NCBI GenBank assembly: GCA_028023455.1
Contig: JAQFVV010000144.1
Location: forward strand, 496,001 to 560,000
From: Epiperipatus broadwayi
Taxonomy: Eukaryota > Onychophora > Udeonychophora > Euonychophora > Peripatidae
Reading direction: 5' to 3'
DNA: 64,000 nucleotides
Positions 45,481 through 57,997 of the stretch are shown piece after piece (positions within the stretch are counted from its first letter, which is position 1; each line of letters begins with the position of its first letter). A program made the translations under genes and the position numbers. A model generated the notes under the pieces. The model was not told the DNA's origin, did not search any database, and saw only the letters and a list, made by a program, of their open reading frames with translations.

Positions 45481-48400
45481 AAAACATTAATGATAAATGT
45501 CCAAAAAATTAATGAAGCTTCATTAATAGTGGGAATTACAAAAACAGAATTTTATCAATATTTAGCTTTCAACATTTGCAAATATGCATCTGCGATCAGA
45601 TTCAAAGCAGCGATTTATATAAACTAAGAACATTACACGAGAACTTCTATTTATCAAATTAATTATTCTCTGCTTTGAAATTATGGCAAATTATCAAAAA
45701 TAAGTACTTTTTAAAAAGATTCCAAAGCAACGGTTTATATAAACTATATTTTTTGGTCTGCATACTTATTTCAAGTACATTCATCAGCAGTAACTTAAGT
45801 TTTTCATAATCTAGTCAGGTATTGTAAGTAGGGACTGTGTAGTGGTCATCATCATATTAAGGTAAATATTGTTTAAATATATATGTGAGTCTTTGACCTG
45901 ATGTTTATTGCCAGATGATGCCCTAATCAATTAATATATATATATAAATTATTTAATTGTACTTTGGCTGACTATTACAGTATTTCTTAATAAAGATGTA
46001 TGTGTATGTATGTATAAAGTTGGTTAATACAGGCAGAGTTGAGTTATTCTAGAAATAATTATATGTAGAAAATAGAATCAGTGTCACATTCTAATTTGTA
46101 AGCATTAATTTGTACAATATTCAATTTAGCAGAGTTATTAAAATTGCCTGCAGAACTTCTAATAGAGTAGGAGAATAGTAACATGAAAAAGCTGATAGCG
46201 CAGATGCAGACCAGATATAGCAGAAGAAAATATATCCAGTCAAGTCCAATTAGACTGATGAAAGGATGTGACTGAGCAATAAGATGCTAACTAAAATTAC
46301 TAGTCAACAATTATGAGAAATTATGGGAGTTAAATGATAAACATGGAGGAAGTGAAAAATTATTAAAAGTAGAACTTTTAATAAATCATGGAAATAGTTT
46401 AATTCTATCCATTTATATATCTATCTACCTATATTGTGTAGTCTATCTAACTATGGATTTAATTTATGATTCTGAGGTTTTCACAGATAAACTGTATACT
46501 AGCAAAAATAAAACTCAAATTTTACTTTGTTTTATTATTTTGGATTTAATTTGTTTTTTATTAGGATAACTATTCCAAGTAAGATCATAAAAATTGACAC
46601 AGAAAATCATGCATTTAAAAAAAAAAAAGGACCACCACATACTTTTTTTATAGAAATAGTAAATCGATGTGCCTGGTATGTCTAGAGATTATTTTATTTA
46701 ATAAAGAATACTATTAAGAGTCACTATTTATCAAAATATTCTGATTATAACAAAATGGTTGGGGAAAAAAGAAATATTAAAATAAAAACCTTCAGAAGGA
46801 GTTATGTCAAGTTGGCTAACATGTTTCATAAAAAGTTCAAACATGTCAGAAAATTTTGTGAAAGCAGGTTACTCTATTTAAAAATAATAATTTGAAACCA
46901 TTTTTTGAAGGACTTTTATAAAAAACTAATTAATTTGCCCAGAAAATAAAAAGAAATTTGAGAATATAAATGTCATGAAGAATAGTTACAAGGCAAATTG
47001 GAAAAATTGTCATTAAATGTGGAAATCATTAATATTATTTTTAATTCATAAAAAAATTTATAACCCTAATTTAAAACGGCAGTAAAATTGACCTGCTTGT
47101 TGAAAAAATTGCCGGTCCTTAATAATTAGGAGTAAATTAATTAAATTTTTGATCAAATGTAGCAGACTAATTTTTAATATATGGTCCATGAATGATATAA
47201 ATATCCAAATAGTCCTTGGCAGAAAAAAGATTTCCACCCTGGTTTAAAGCATAATTTTATAGTGAGCAGAGAGAGGCTTGGGTAATTAAGAAAAACTTTG
47301 GAAGATGTTAAGATGTGGATTTGAAAAACAATAAAAAGAAGAAAGTTAACAACAATAAATGATCACTTACCAATGAAATTATAAAGGAAATATGAATTGC
47401 GTATATACTTAAATTTAAAGAAATATATAGGAAAGATTTTTAAAAATCTAAAAGAAATAAATAAATATAAATATTTGAAAAATAAAGCAAAAAACAGAAA
47501 GATGAAGCCAGCCTTTTAAAAATAATAGTGGTGGGGATATAGGAAACATATATTGTTTGGAATATTTCAAATATCCCCACAATTTTAATAAGGTATCATT
47601 TTCAGAAATTATATATAATCATTAACTGATTACTACTAATAACAAAAAGTTTATTTTGAATCAAAGATATACAAATATAGGAATACATGAAAAAAGTATT
47701 TTTAAAAATAATGATTAAAAAAAATCCACAATGGCATTACTTTTTTGTTGCTGTTCGTTATTAAGCATCACAAAATAATTTTTAAAAAAGCTTAAATGAC
47801 ACCTCCAGATATTCCTTAATTCTTTTTTTTTTTTTTTTAAAAAATTACAATTTAATCTAAAGATGCCAAACTTCTGCAGTTACAACCATGAACCATTTTA
47901 ATTCAGAAATACACTTTAAATTTTAATTCAAGATTAATATATCTATTATTAATCATAACCATATAATTCTATTCCACTTTTTCCATATTAATATCTTTAA
48001 GTATATTTTTCACAACATATTTTAATCACAAAGCATTTAATGCTAGCTTTTTCAGATGTCTATTTATGTGATTAAAGTATAAATGGTGATATAAAAAGCT
48101 ACAAATATATTTTTATTAAAAAAAAAAAAACTTGCATATACGTATATTTAAAAGCATTATAAAATAAAAATGTGAAATAAAAACAGATCTCTAAATATAT
48201 AATAAAAAGATATAAATGGACTATGACTAGTTTTCATTATCTATTATTTTACATTTAAAAAAAAAAATTGAATGTTTTATTACCCAGAAGATCACATTTA
48301 AATCAAGCATTAGATATGAACAACGGAATCTTGATCCATGGATGAGTTCTAGAATCCCCCCTTTCTACCATGCAGATTTTAAGATGCACTGAAATTATTT

Positions 48401-48652
48401 TAATTCTGAATATTTTCACTGAATTACAACAAATTTATTCAATTTTTTATTATCAAATTTTAAAATGTTATTAAAAAAATAGATGGAAATGAAATTTAAA
48501 AAAATTATATTGTGAGTTTGCGCATTAAAAAAAATATCCTGAATACAAATCTCAAACAGGAAGCGCAACTGGTTTAAATAAAAAATATAAAAGAATTTGA
48601 TGTTAACTGAAAAGATTTTGAAGTCTTTAAAGAAATGAGCAAATATATTCGT
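45481..48652. other. Intergenic, nothing recognised
   Basis: AT-rich filler. The word CTGATGAATGTACTTGAAAT occurs on the minus strand near 45762-45787 but lacks a hairpin between the two boxes (see rejected items). Confidence 0.4.
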
Positions 48653-48750
48653 CATTGCAGCTGTTATTACTACGTAATTATTCATGTAATAAATATGGAT
48701 GGGCTACTGACAAATGTGCCTCAGCTAACATGGTAGGTTTACTGGTTTCT
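48653..48750 (+). repeat. Interspersed repeat R2, copy 2
   Basis: TCATTGCAGCTGTTATTACT, then ATTATTCATG, then ATGGATGGGCTACTGAC and CAGCTAACATGGTAG align with 35088-35180. The 66-codon frame starting at 48655 runs through it and is not taken as a gene. Confidence 0.55.
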
Positions 48751-49621
48751 CATCTTCTGAATTTAAGATCAAGAAATATCATGGTCTTTCTTCTCAATTT
48801 CCAGGAGGCTGTAAATTCACCAGCCAAGATTGCAGTTGGTGGCCAAAGGTGGTAAACACCAAGAACCCCCTCATTGTGGACTAAGACTTCCATTTGATGA
48901 TGACTTTTTATTTAGGTATCCACAAGTGCAGATCACTTTCAAATTACAAAAGATTGTTGAATTGGAAGAACTTTCATATTAAATGGGACAATGTTGGACT
49001 TTATGAAAATCAGAAGAAAAAGTTGAAAAGACAATTGATTTAAAAAGGAGATATACAAAACACAAATATTGGATACAAAAGTGAAATGAGATTCATTATA
49101 AATAAAAAGTGAAAGAATAATTGTGGAGATTAATGGTGTATCAGAATTACAAGATTATTTTTCAAATTAGTGGGAGATCCCAAATGCAGATAATTTCAAT
49201 CTCAAAGTGATTAATGCATAACTAAAAAGTGAAAAGTGCTAAATTATTTAAATTATAGATCATAGCAAATATTAAAGTCATAAATTATAATTACACTTGA
49301 TTTATTTCAAAAGAAACATGGACTATTCATATAATTATATAACAAATGTTTATTAAAAAAATACAATGCTGTTCTGGTTATTTTGTATATAAACATTATA
49401 TTAGTAGTAAATATTGTTTGCAATACTACTAAATAATTTTAAAAATGCAGTGTTTGGTGAAAACTAGTACAAATACTGAAATGAAATTTTATACATATAT
49501 TTACTTCGGAGAATAATTTTAGAAACTAAATCTGATTGCCAAAACTTTGAAAATTTAGCTAACCCTAAATTATTAATAATAACTTTTAAAAACAAAATGA
49601 CTAAATATCTTGTGTGTTTTT

Positions 49622-49627
49622 TTTATT
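49622..49627 (-). promoter_or_regulatory. Candidate poly(A) signal for the NDUFA3-like gene
   Basis: AATAAA on the minus strand, about 52 nt past the stop codon. A second hexamer overlaps the stop itself (49678-49683). A short 3' UTR is typical for such a small nuclear mitochondrial gene, but the choice of site is inferred. Confidence 0.4.
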
Positions 49628-49678
49628 TATATTATATATACATTTTCATATTCTTATTATATGAGGATTTCTAGTCTT

Positions 49679-49783
49679 TTATTCATCTAAGGGCTCAAAT
49701 GTATAATGAATTTCAGAGGGAATATTATCAGAAGGACCATGGCGTCTCACATACATAGCATGATAAGGATATTGCTTCGGCAT
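49679..49783 (-). CDS. NDUFA3-like small membrane protein, terminal exon
   Basis: Minus-strand acceptor T-run then AG (49784-49785), then 34 codons (MPKQYPYHAMYVRRHGPSDN, IPSEIHYTFEPLDE) and TAA at 49679-49681. Phase 0 joins it to 60223-60313. The joined sequence has a one-pass membrane segment and then a short exposed tail. The order Y-x-K-Y, V-M, K, P-Y, V-R-x-x-G, I-P-S resembles the tail of mammalian complex I accessory subunit NDUFA3 (K-Y, V-M, K, P-Y, V-R-D-D-G, V-P-S). NDUFA3 sits in the inner mitochondrial membrane. The family is short and variable, so the name is tentative; that this is a coding exon is more certain. Confidence 0.72.
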   Translation of the reverse strand: MPKQYPYHAMYVRRHGPSDNIPSEIHYTFEPLDE

Positions 49784-49999
49784 CTAAAAAAAAAAGAAAA
49801 GAATTATGCATATTCTCACATATCATGACTTTAATAATAAATTTAAAAAATCTAGATATAAATTTGTCAAATGAAATAATAAAATTAATTTAGCTATGAA
49901 ATGTAATGTAAAAAGGCTTTTTAAACAAATTAATTAATCCGTTTTTTATAAAAATCTTTATTCTTTGTACAATGCTTACATAACGCCCATCAACATCAA

Positions 50000-50030
50000 C
50001 AGTTTCGATTGCCCCTGCAATCTTCTTCAG
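50000..50030 (-). ncRNA. Hairpin motif CTGAAGA-stem-GAAACTG, palindrome left arm
   Basis: On the minus strand: CTGAAGA, an extra A, then GATTGC / GCAATC as a 6-bp stem with a short G-rich loop, then GAAACTG. The boxes resemble the CUGANGA and GAAA core of a hammerhead ribozyme with stem II between. Flanking stems I and III were not established. Confidence 0.4.
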
Positions 50031-51411
50031 AACTATAAAATATATGCACATATACATAAATATACAATTATATAAACATACAAATTATATAAAAACCCAT
50101 ACATATATTTATATATTCATAAAAATACACAAACATATCTATATTTGTATATCCCTTCGAATAGATGAATACTAATAAAATAAAATCCTCTAACATTTTA
50201 ATTTTAATCTTTTCCCTTTTCTTTTATTAAATTTCTTTAAATTTTCCTATACATTTAATATATACATCTATTTATTTTTTATTCATTATTATTATTTCCC
50301 ATATATATATTTTATTGTATTCTCATGCTATTATTTTATATCCTTCAAAAATTATACTTATTCCAATTTTTTTTCTTTTGCAAGCCTTATCCTTTATTCT
50401 ATTTCTTCTTTTTAATTCATCTTTATAACTTTATATGCTATCCCCATAATTTATAATTAAATACTACATTTATAATATGTTAACATTATCATATTTATGT
50501 ATCTATTCTTACCTATTCCATTTCTTTTTATATCTATTGTTTATTTTATTTTCTATCTTATACCCACTTGAAACCTTTAATTTTTTACTTTATATATCTC
50601 CTATACATCTCATATACATAAAACCTAACCTTTAAACTTTCTATCATATTCTACACTTAAAATCTATTATATAAAACTATTATAAAAAACTTATTATAAA
50701 AACACAAAACCATGTTTAATTCCTATTTCAACATGGTTTTGTGTTTTTATAATAAGTTTTTTATAATAGTTTTATACAATAGATTTTAAATGTAGAATAT
50801 GATGGAAAGTTTAAAGGTTAGGTTTTATGTATAGGAGATATATAAAGTAAAAAATTAAAGGTTTTAAGTGGATATAAGATAGAAAATAGTGTAAACAATA
50901 GATATAAAAATGAATGGAATAGGTACATAAATATAATAATGTTTACATATTATAAATGTAGTATTTAATTATATATTATGGGGATAGCATATAAAGTTAT
51001 AAAGATGAATTAAAAAGAAAAAATAGAATAGAGGATAAGGGTAACAAAAGAAAAATAATTGGAATAAGTATAATTTTTGAAGGATATAAAATAATAGCAT
51101 GAGAATACAATAAAGTATATATATATATATGGGGAAAAATAATAATAATGAATAAAAAATAAATAGATGTATATAATAAATGTATAGGAAAATTTAAACA
51201 ATTTTAATAAAAGAAAAGGGAAAAGATTAAAATTAAAATGTTAGAGGGTTTTATTTTATTTTATTAGTATTCATGTATTTGAAGGGATATACAAATATAG
51301 GTATGTTTGTGTATTTTTATGAATATATACATGTATATGTATGGGTTTTTATATAATTTGTATGTTTATATAATTTGTATATTTATGTATATGTGTATAT
51401 ATTTTATAGTT

Positions 51412-51442
51412 CTGAAGAAGATTGCAGGGGCAATCGAAACTG
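51412..51442 (+). ncRNA. Hairpin motif CTGAAGA-stem-GAAACTG, palindrome right arm
   Basis: Plus-strand mirror of the 50000-50030 motif, identical in the boxes and stem. An AATAAAGATTTTT tail follows within about 50 nt, suggesting the 3' end of a transcribed retroelement. Confidence 0.4.
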
Positions 51443-52154
51443 TTGATGGGTGTTATGTAAGCATTGTACAAAGAATAAAGATTTTTAAAGCAATGCACTA
51501 AAGGAACAAATTAAGATTAACTTTTTAAACAAAATTACAAATTTCTGTGCATAGGCCAAAGTCCAGAAAGTGTATCTGCCAAATTAAATACTCTTTCCAA
51601 AACTCTTTTACACCATAATAAACTCATCTACTTCTTATTACTTATTACCTAATTATTTTTCCAGCACTGTTTCATTTTCTTTTTTTGTCTTATATCAGTT
51701 TAAAAAAAATGCTGTTTCATTAATTTCATTATTGTACCATTTATTTTGATCCTCTTTCAATATCCTATATTCTAAAAATAAGTGTCCAATACTCTTCTAT
51801 CTCTACTCCAATCCAAATCCTTATTCCAATTATATCTTCTTTTTCTAGCATTTAAAACCCCTGTCTTTACACCAAATAACATATTATATTTATTTTTTAT
51901 TCTTATATAATTTCAAACTACTCTTTATTTACATTTGTTTTCCATAACTAGTTTTTCTCCAACCAATTTATATATCTTCTTTTCCCATCCCTCATAACTA
52001 TATTTATTCTATTTCAATACTGTAAGATGTGAATACAATAGCATTGGATACGAATTTAAAAAGCATTACCACTTAATATCTTCTGATCACCCAAGCTTAC
52101 AATATGTGACAACAGGGTATAAGCTAGAGGATCATAAGACAATTTTTTATTTTA

Positions 52155-52582
52155 ATTTAATATTCATATATATTGCTTATAATAACTCTTCTCATATACA
52201 CTTTAATGCAAAAAATTTTTTTATTAAAACTTCTTTATTTTCCTGACAGTTTCGACTGTCCAGTAATCTTCATCACAGCTTATTCTCCATTAATTATCCT
52301 TTCTTCTTCCTAATCCTTCGTGTAATTTTCTTCTAATAGAAGTACATACTCTTATTCTTCTCCTTTACTTTCTTTGCATTTCTTCATATATTCATATATA
52401 TTGCTTATAATAACTCTTCTTATATACACTTTAATGCAAAATTTTTTTTTAATAAAACTGTTTTAATAAAAAAAATTTTTGCATTAAAGTGTATATAAGA
52501 CAGTCATTATAACAATATATATGACTATATGAAGAAATGCAAAGAAAGTAAAGAGGAAGAATAAGAGTATATACTTCTAATA
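52155..52582. repeat. Inverted repeat with a third direct copy of one arm
   Basis: Arms 52331-52450 and about 52463-52582 are reverse complements (TACTCTTATTCTTC, TTTACTTTCTTTGCATTTCTTC, TATATACACTTTAATGCAAA). The inner part of the left arm also occurs as a direct copy at 52155-52215 (ATTCATATATATTGCTTATAA onward). Between the direct copies lies the hairpin motif at 52241-52280. Confidence 0.8.
52241..52280 (-). ncRNA. Hairpin motif TGATGA-stem-GAAACTGTC
   Basis: On the minus strand: CTGTGATGA, A, then GATT...AGTC (4 pairs including one G-U), then GAAACTGTCAGG, and AATAAAGAAG downstream. The downstream layout (GAAACTG then AATAAAGA) matches the palindrome arms although the surrounding sequence differs. 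An alternative hairpin GACAGT/ACTGTC with loop CGAA is also possible. Confidence 0.35.
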
Positions 52583-54069
52583 TTTTAATTTGACTTATAA
52601 CACAAAGAATATGATATATATCCATATTATTTGATTGTTTTTTCCATATTAAATCCCAGTAATATTATTACCATATATGGAAAGTTTTTTTATTTTATTT
52701 TTGGAAATCGTAAGGTTATCATCTCCAAGATTTATACATTGTTCCCCATCATAATAAATATTAATTAATTTTAAAAATAATAACAACAAAATACATGAAA
52801 ATATATATATATCTGTTATGGTTTGAAATGGTAGTTTAATATCTAACTCAACTTTGAATTTATAAAATTCAAAAATACTATTGACAAAGATCTCACAAAT
52901 TTTCCAGACCACATTTGGAAGTTATAAGAGATATATCAGAGATATAACACATTTTCACTCTACAGTAAGCACCTTTACTGAGTAGAGGAAATTCTTACAA
53001 AAATCTGCTGAAATAGACAAAATGAAATTTAAAAATATTTTTTTATTTATTAGTTGTAGACTCCTATAATTGTATGATTAGCGTTTCTCCAAATTACCTA
53101 GCAATGAGTTGGTTTTTCTGGCTGTTTAAAAACATTCATTAGCATGTTGATAGAATCCATCCATTTCATTATTGATCATCCTTTTTTTCTTTTATAACCA
53201 ACCTTTTGCAAATATTATTTACTTTTCCAATGAAGCAGATCACTTTATGATATGGGCAAAATAGAAAAATGTCAAAATTGATATTTGTGATTCAAGCATG
53301 AATCGGGTTAATTTCATCAAATATCTACTTGTTCATTTTTTGTTGAACCATGGAATTATTGAAAGTTTTCATCAGATCATATCAATATTTGGTCTATTCT
53401 TTTTCTTGGTCCACAATATTTAGAACACATTTACTTTATTAGAAATGAGAATCACACAAAGCTTACTTATTCTCACAACTTTACAATTCAAGAACATTAA
53501 ATCTTATCTATATTGAAATCATAATTATTGAAGTTAAATTAGTCATAAATTGTTATTTGACTTAAACAATTTGCATGGAATTTCATCAAGTAACTAAATT
53601 TTTCTTTTTTTAAAAAAATCTTAGATATTAGCTTTACAATCTTTTTCCTTCATTATTATTCAAATTTCTTCATTCAGATCTATTTCACTTTCACTTAAAA
53701 ATAAGGACAGTCTGTTATTTTTGCTACAAAATAAAATAATGGTTGCATTATTCATATTTTCAATAAGTTTATTTTTTATTAATAAAAAACTACTCATCCA
53801 AATGATGAAGCTCAATTCTGAGTTTCTTTCCACAATTAAAAAACAACAACAGCATATTCAACTTTGTATTTTCTCTTTTTAATTGCAGTTTATCTATTGC
53901 ATTTTAATTTTATGGCAATGATTTTTCTCTTCTATATCCCTCAATTTCCCATTCCTTTATTATTTTTAATATCTTTATATTATCTAATTTTTATACAGAG
54001 TGAAATATTTTAATTTATTGTATGATTTCAATCAAATTTTTTTATTTTTGAACTGATCATTACTAGAAA

Positions 54070-54270
54070 CAGAGGCTAAACTCTTCATACTGTAGTGCCA
54101 CTCAGTGCAAACCAAGGCTCCTCACAGATGAAATCCACAAGCTAAAAACTAGTCAGGGGATATTGGATGAGTAGGCACTAGATAGGGATTTTATGCACAA
54201 ACCTAATTGCATCCATTGATTACTCTGGCTTGCATTGACTGGCACTACTGTATGGAGAGTTTAACCTCTG
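54070..54270 (+). mobile_element. MITE family M, complete copy, 201 bp
   Basis: Terminal inverted repeats of 41 bp at 54070-54110 and 54230-54270 (CAGAGGCTAAACTCTTCATA at the left end). The interior has GATGAGTAGGCACTAGATAG, TTTTATGCACAA and ATCCATTGATTACTCTG, shared with 55291-55981 and 59331-59490. The hairpin motif at 54121-54152 is decayed (CAGATGA ... AAAACTAG). No clear target duplication seen. Confidence 0.85.
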
Positions 54271-55290
54271 TGTAAACAGCATGGGTAAGCATAAAAAATG
54301 GTGACCATGTGATGTTTAGTGGTGTACAAAGTCACATTTTTTATTCTTTTTTATCGTGATTTTCTTAGTGACTTCTCTACAAATCCACATCAACTACAAA
54401 ACATCTATTTTTGTACTTTTTATTCATGGTCCATGTCTTTATTCCATATAGAATAATATTTTATACAATTGATAAAGCTAAATCTGCAGAAAGACAAATT
54501 TAAATGAGCCACAATTTGTAAAATTGTCTGGTATTTTTTATTATAAATCAGAAAATTAAAACTTAAAAAATAAATCAATTTCATTACTTTCTGATAACTA
54601 TATTACAGTGCAGCAGGTAAGCAAATATTATCTATTGAAATTACTTTTTCATTTGCTACTGACTACAGCAATACAGAAAATGCATTTTCTGGAAAAAAGT
54701 TTTTATATTGCGAGTAAATGTATACCTGTTTATATTTGTTCTAAATATTTTTTCCCTATTCAACTCTTAACAGTAAAACAGCAAAATTTTAGCATAAATG
54801 AAGAATATGATTTGAAAAATTAAGAAATAGTGAATATTATATAGGTTTTGATACTCATAATCCTAACATTGCATCACATGGACCAGTGATTATGAGTATG
54901 GTTTAAATTATTAACCTCATATGACTGAAAGAAAAAAAAAAATTGTATCTTTAAAAATTAAAAAATTGTAGGTTCTACTGTTTAAATCTGTTACAAATAC
55001 AGAGAAAAAATTCATTTATAAATATTCTTATAATGAAGCTTCTTAATAATCAATCTATACAACAAACTCTAATACATTTAAAAGCTATGCTTTGTTTTCA
55101 TTAGATAAAGAAATATGGTAACTGCTTCAAAGCAAACTCTCATTAAAAATTCTAAAATTATCCTTCAATCTATCCAATATGAGAAAGGTAAATTGCATAC
55201 TTTGTCTTTATGCTTCATCTGGTTGTTCAAGTATTAGTTTATTTCCCATGTCAAGCTTATGATTAATAGTGGAACATATAATATAGATAC

Positions 55291-55981
55291 CTGTTGTTAA
55301 AATAGGCAAAACTCTCTCCATATAGTAGTGCCACTCAAAGCAAGACAGAGTAATCAATGGATGCCAGAAGGCTTGTGCATAAAATCCCTATCTAATGCCT
55401 ACTCATCCAACATCCCCAAACTAGTTTCTGGCTTGTGGCCTTCATCGGTGAGGAGCTTGGATCTGAGAGCACTGCATCCAGATCTTAGTATCTAATACAA
55501 CCCTCCAGCAGCCATCTTTTATCTCTCCATAACTACAAAACTATGTGAATAAAATTGAAAACATACAAATATTTTCAATCTAAGCTCAATAACCTATATG
55601 GTCATATGGGTCTGAACTCAGTTCAGCATCCATACATTTTGGTGTCTTTGGTTCTTTTATTTTATAACCACAACCACCACCTTCCTATTAGATTGAAAAT
55701 ATTTGTGTGTTTTCAATTTTATTCTCATAGTTTTGTAGTTATGTAGAGATAAAAGATGGCTGCTGAAGGGTTGCATTAGATCCTAAGATCTAGGTGCAGT
55801 GCTCTCAGATCCAAGGCTCCTCACTGACGAAGGCCACAAGCCAGAAACTAGTTTGGGGATGTTGGATGAGTAGGCACTGGATAGGGATTTTATGCACAAG
55901 CCTTCTGGCATCCATTGATTACTCTGTCTTTCTTTGAGTGGCGCTACTGTATGGAGTGAGTTTTGCCTATTTTAACAACAG
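55291..55981. mobile_element. Two family-M copies head to head, 691-bp inverted repeat
   Basis: Arms 55291-55583 and 55688-55981 are near-perfect reverse complements of about 293 bp around a 104-nt spacer. They start CTGTTGTTAAAATAGGCAAA and end TTTGCCTATTTTAACAACAG. Each arm contains the family-M body plus about 100 bp of extra inner sequence (GCAGCCATCTTTTATCTCTC / AGATAAAAGATGGCTGCTGA). The hairpin motif occurs in both arms (55421-55452 minus, 55819-55851 plus) with stem GGC/GCC. Confidence 0.9.
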
Positions 55982-56039
55982 TTATGAGCAAGCATGGGAG
56001 ATAGTGATCATGTGATGTTCAAAGGTTTAATATAGATAC

Positions 56040-57990
56040 CTCAAATTGCACCATGATGGTCCCAGAGAATCTTTTGCTCATGGTGAAACAGTAACCTCCC
56101 AACCCCTTATTGTTTCATCATCAACCTAATAACCTACTCATCTGTGCTAGGTTCGAAACTTATTTTAAATGTTTAACACTCCTAAAATTAAGCGTAAAAT
56201 CCATTATCATGGCTGTCTAAACAGCATTATATATTTACATGTCAACCAATGCTATAATTAGATAGGATTAATAAAATTATAGCGTATTACTACTGCAGAA
56301 TATTTTAATAAAAGTGTTTTATTAAGTAATTAATGTTAAAGTCAATTTATTAATAAATTTATTGTTCTAAATTTGTATGTGGATATATAATTCACCCTAC
56401 ATTATAAGGTATATAGATGTGGCATGATTTAAAATATCTTAAAAGGTTTACTTAAAAATGTTTAAAAAATTTATTTAAAATATGCTAAAATGTTTTCTTA
56501 TTTTTGGGTAACTAAAAATAAAAGTTGATTAAGTAATTAAAGTAGATTTTTCTTGTTGTAAACAAAATTTTACTTTAACTGCCACATCTGCAGTAGGTAA
56601 AAATAAAAATCATTTTAAAAAGGGTTGCTAATTAAAATTGTTTACAACAAGAAACCATGCAGTAAACTCGATGGACCGGTACTATTTTGATAGCCTAAAA
56701 GTAACTATCGCACCTCAGAAATCCAGCAATAGATTGAAAATAAAATTTATGTGATTCGGTATTAGTAAAATAAATTCTTAAGTTAATGGGTTCTGAAGTA
56801 ATGTAGATTCCTATAATGTAAGTGCTTGTGGAAAAATCATATAAATACCTATATTTTAAACTCAGGCGGTCAATAGCCATTTTTTAAGAGCATTTGTCAT
56901 CAAAATCCACATCCGTTTGAATTCTAAAATGTCTGGCTAAAATGGACATTTCTTTGCTGTTACTCCGCGGGGAGAACTGAGGTTTTTCTTATCCGATGCT
57001 GTAGCAACTAGCATGTTGTCAGAAGAACCCAAGCCAGACCAAACAAGGAAGATGATGCCACCAGCCACCCAGTGAAGCTCACCAAACTTACACTTCAAGC
57101 ATCTACAATCCAGCTAAATTATGATCGGTAAAATTACTTTCAAACTGCAGAGTTCTGTGTTAATCCTCTATAAATCCTTAATTAATCTTTCAAACTATCA
57201 ATTCAAGTTAGCTGACTATATATAACTGTAATGAATTAAAATGTATTTAAACCACAAATTGTAAATTAAAATGTCTAAATTCTATTTAAATATTAAAGCT
57301 ATAAATGACCTGTTTATTCGATAATTTCTTTATTAAGAAATGAATTAAATAGTTTAATAATTTAAATATCATTGCGGTTATATCTATATTTCTCTTGCGT
57401 AATTTTTCATTAAATTATTTATTGTATGTATTTAATATACCAATACATCGAAACAGCGGGCACTTAATTTTAATATTTTCAAGAAGATATTTATACCTCT
57501 TCATGTAATTATTTCATAGTGTCATCTTTCTGTGCGCTGTTTCGAAATCCTATTTTATAAATAGTAACAACTCCCTGCGCTCATTATTCTTATTAATTAT
57601 TGATTGATTTAAAATGTGAAATGTGGTTCGTTAATTAAATTTTGTAAGCTTAAATATATTTAGTACTAAGAATTAAACTAGCCATGAGGATAGTTATAAG
57701 TATATTCACTAGTAAATTATTCCTTAAGTTCAAATAAATATACTTTCCTCCTTAAAGTATTGATTAATTGTAATGTAACCGAATAGACCGAACATGATAA
57801 AGTAAAGATGTTATAACTATTCCCGTCAGTAGCACATATATTATCGTGCTACATAAGAGTTGGCTTCTATTATTTGAGCTGATAAGCTATTGTCCTTGTA
57901 CTTTATAATATTAAATTTATAATACTCTTTTGCTTGACGGATGAGATTCATTATTTAGTTAAATATTTTCTCGTTTTTGCTGCTTTATAT
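56040..57990. other. Intron sequence, nothing recognised
   Basis: AT-rich. TTGTAAACAA-type words near 56550 and 56640 form a loose inverted pair. No coding signal was supported. Confidence 0.35.
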
Positions 57991-57997
57991 ATATATA

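Larger units (their letters stand above)
49945..51490. repeat. Giant near-perfect palindrome, two arms of about 760 bp
   Basis: The arms run from about 49945 to 50714 and from 50732 to about 51490, with a spacer of only about 17 nt. Mirrored landmarks are CTTTATTCTTTGTACAATGC against GCATTGTACAAAGAATAAAG at the outer ends, TTCTATCTTATACCCACTTG against TAAGTGGATATAAGATAGAA inside, and AAAACACAAAACCATG against CATGGTTTTGTGTTTTT at the centre. Differences are scattered single bases and short length changes in TA runs. The outer ends each carry the hairpin motif pointing outward. No transposase is encoded; the frames inside are TA-rich shadows. Likely a head-to-head insertion or an inverted duplication by a retroelement. 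Confidence 0.92.

Noticed and set aside
45750-45790. Minus-strand CTGATGA ... GAAAT as another hairpin/hammerhead motif
   Set aside because: The bases between the two boxes do not form a stem and the second box ends in T, so it is not counted with the other copies.
54850-54900. Imperfect 12-bp inverted repeat ATACTCATAATC/GATTATGAGTAT
   Set aside because: Too short and isolated to call an element in DNA this AT-rich.
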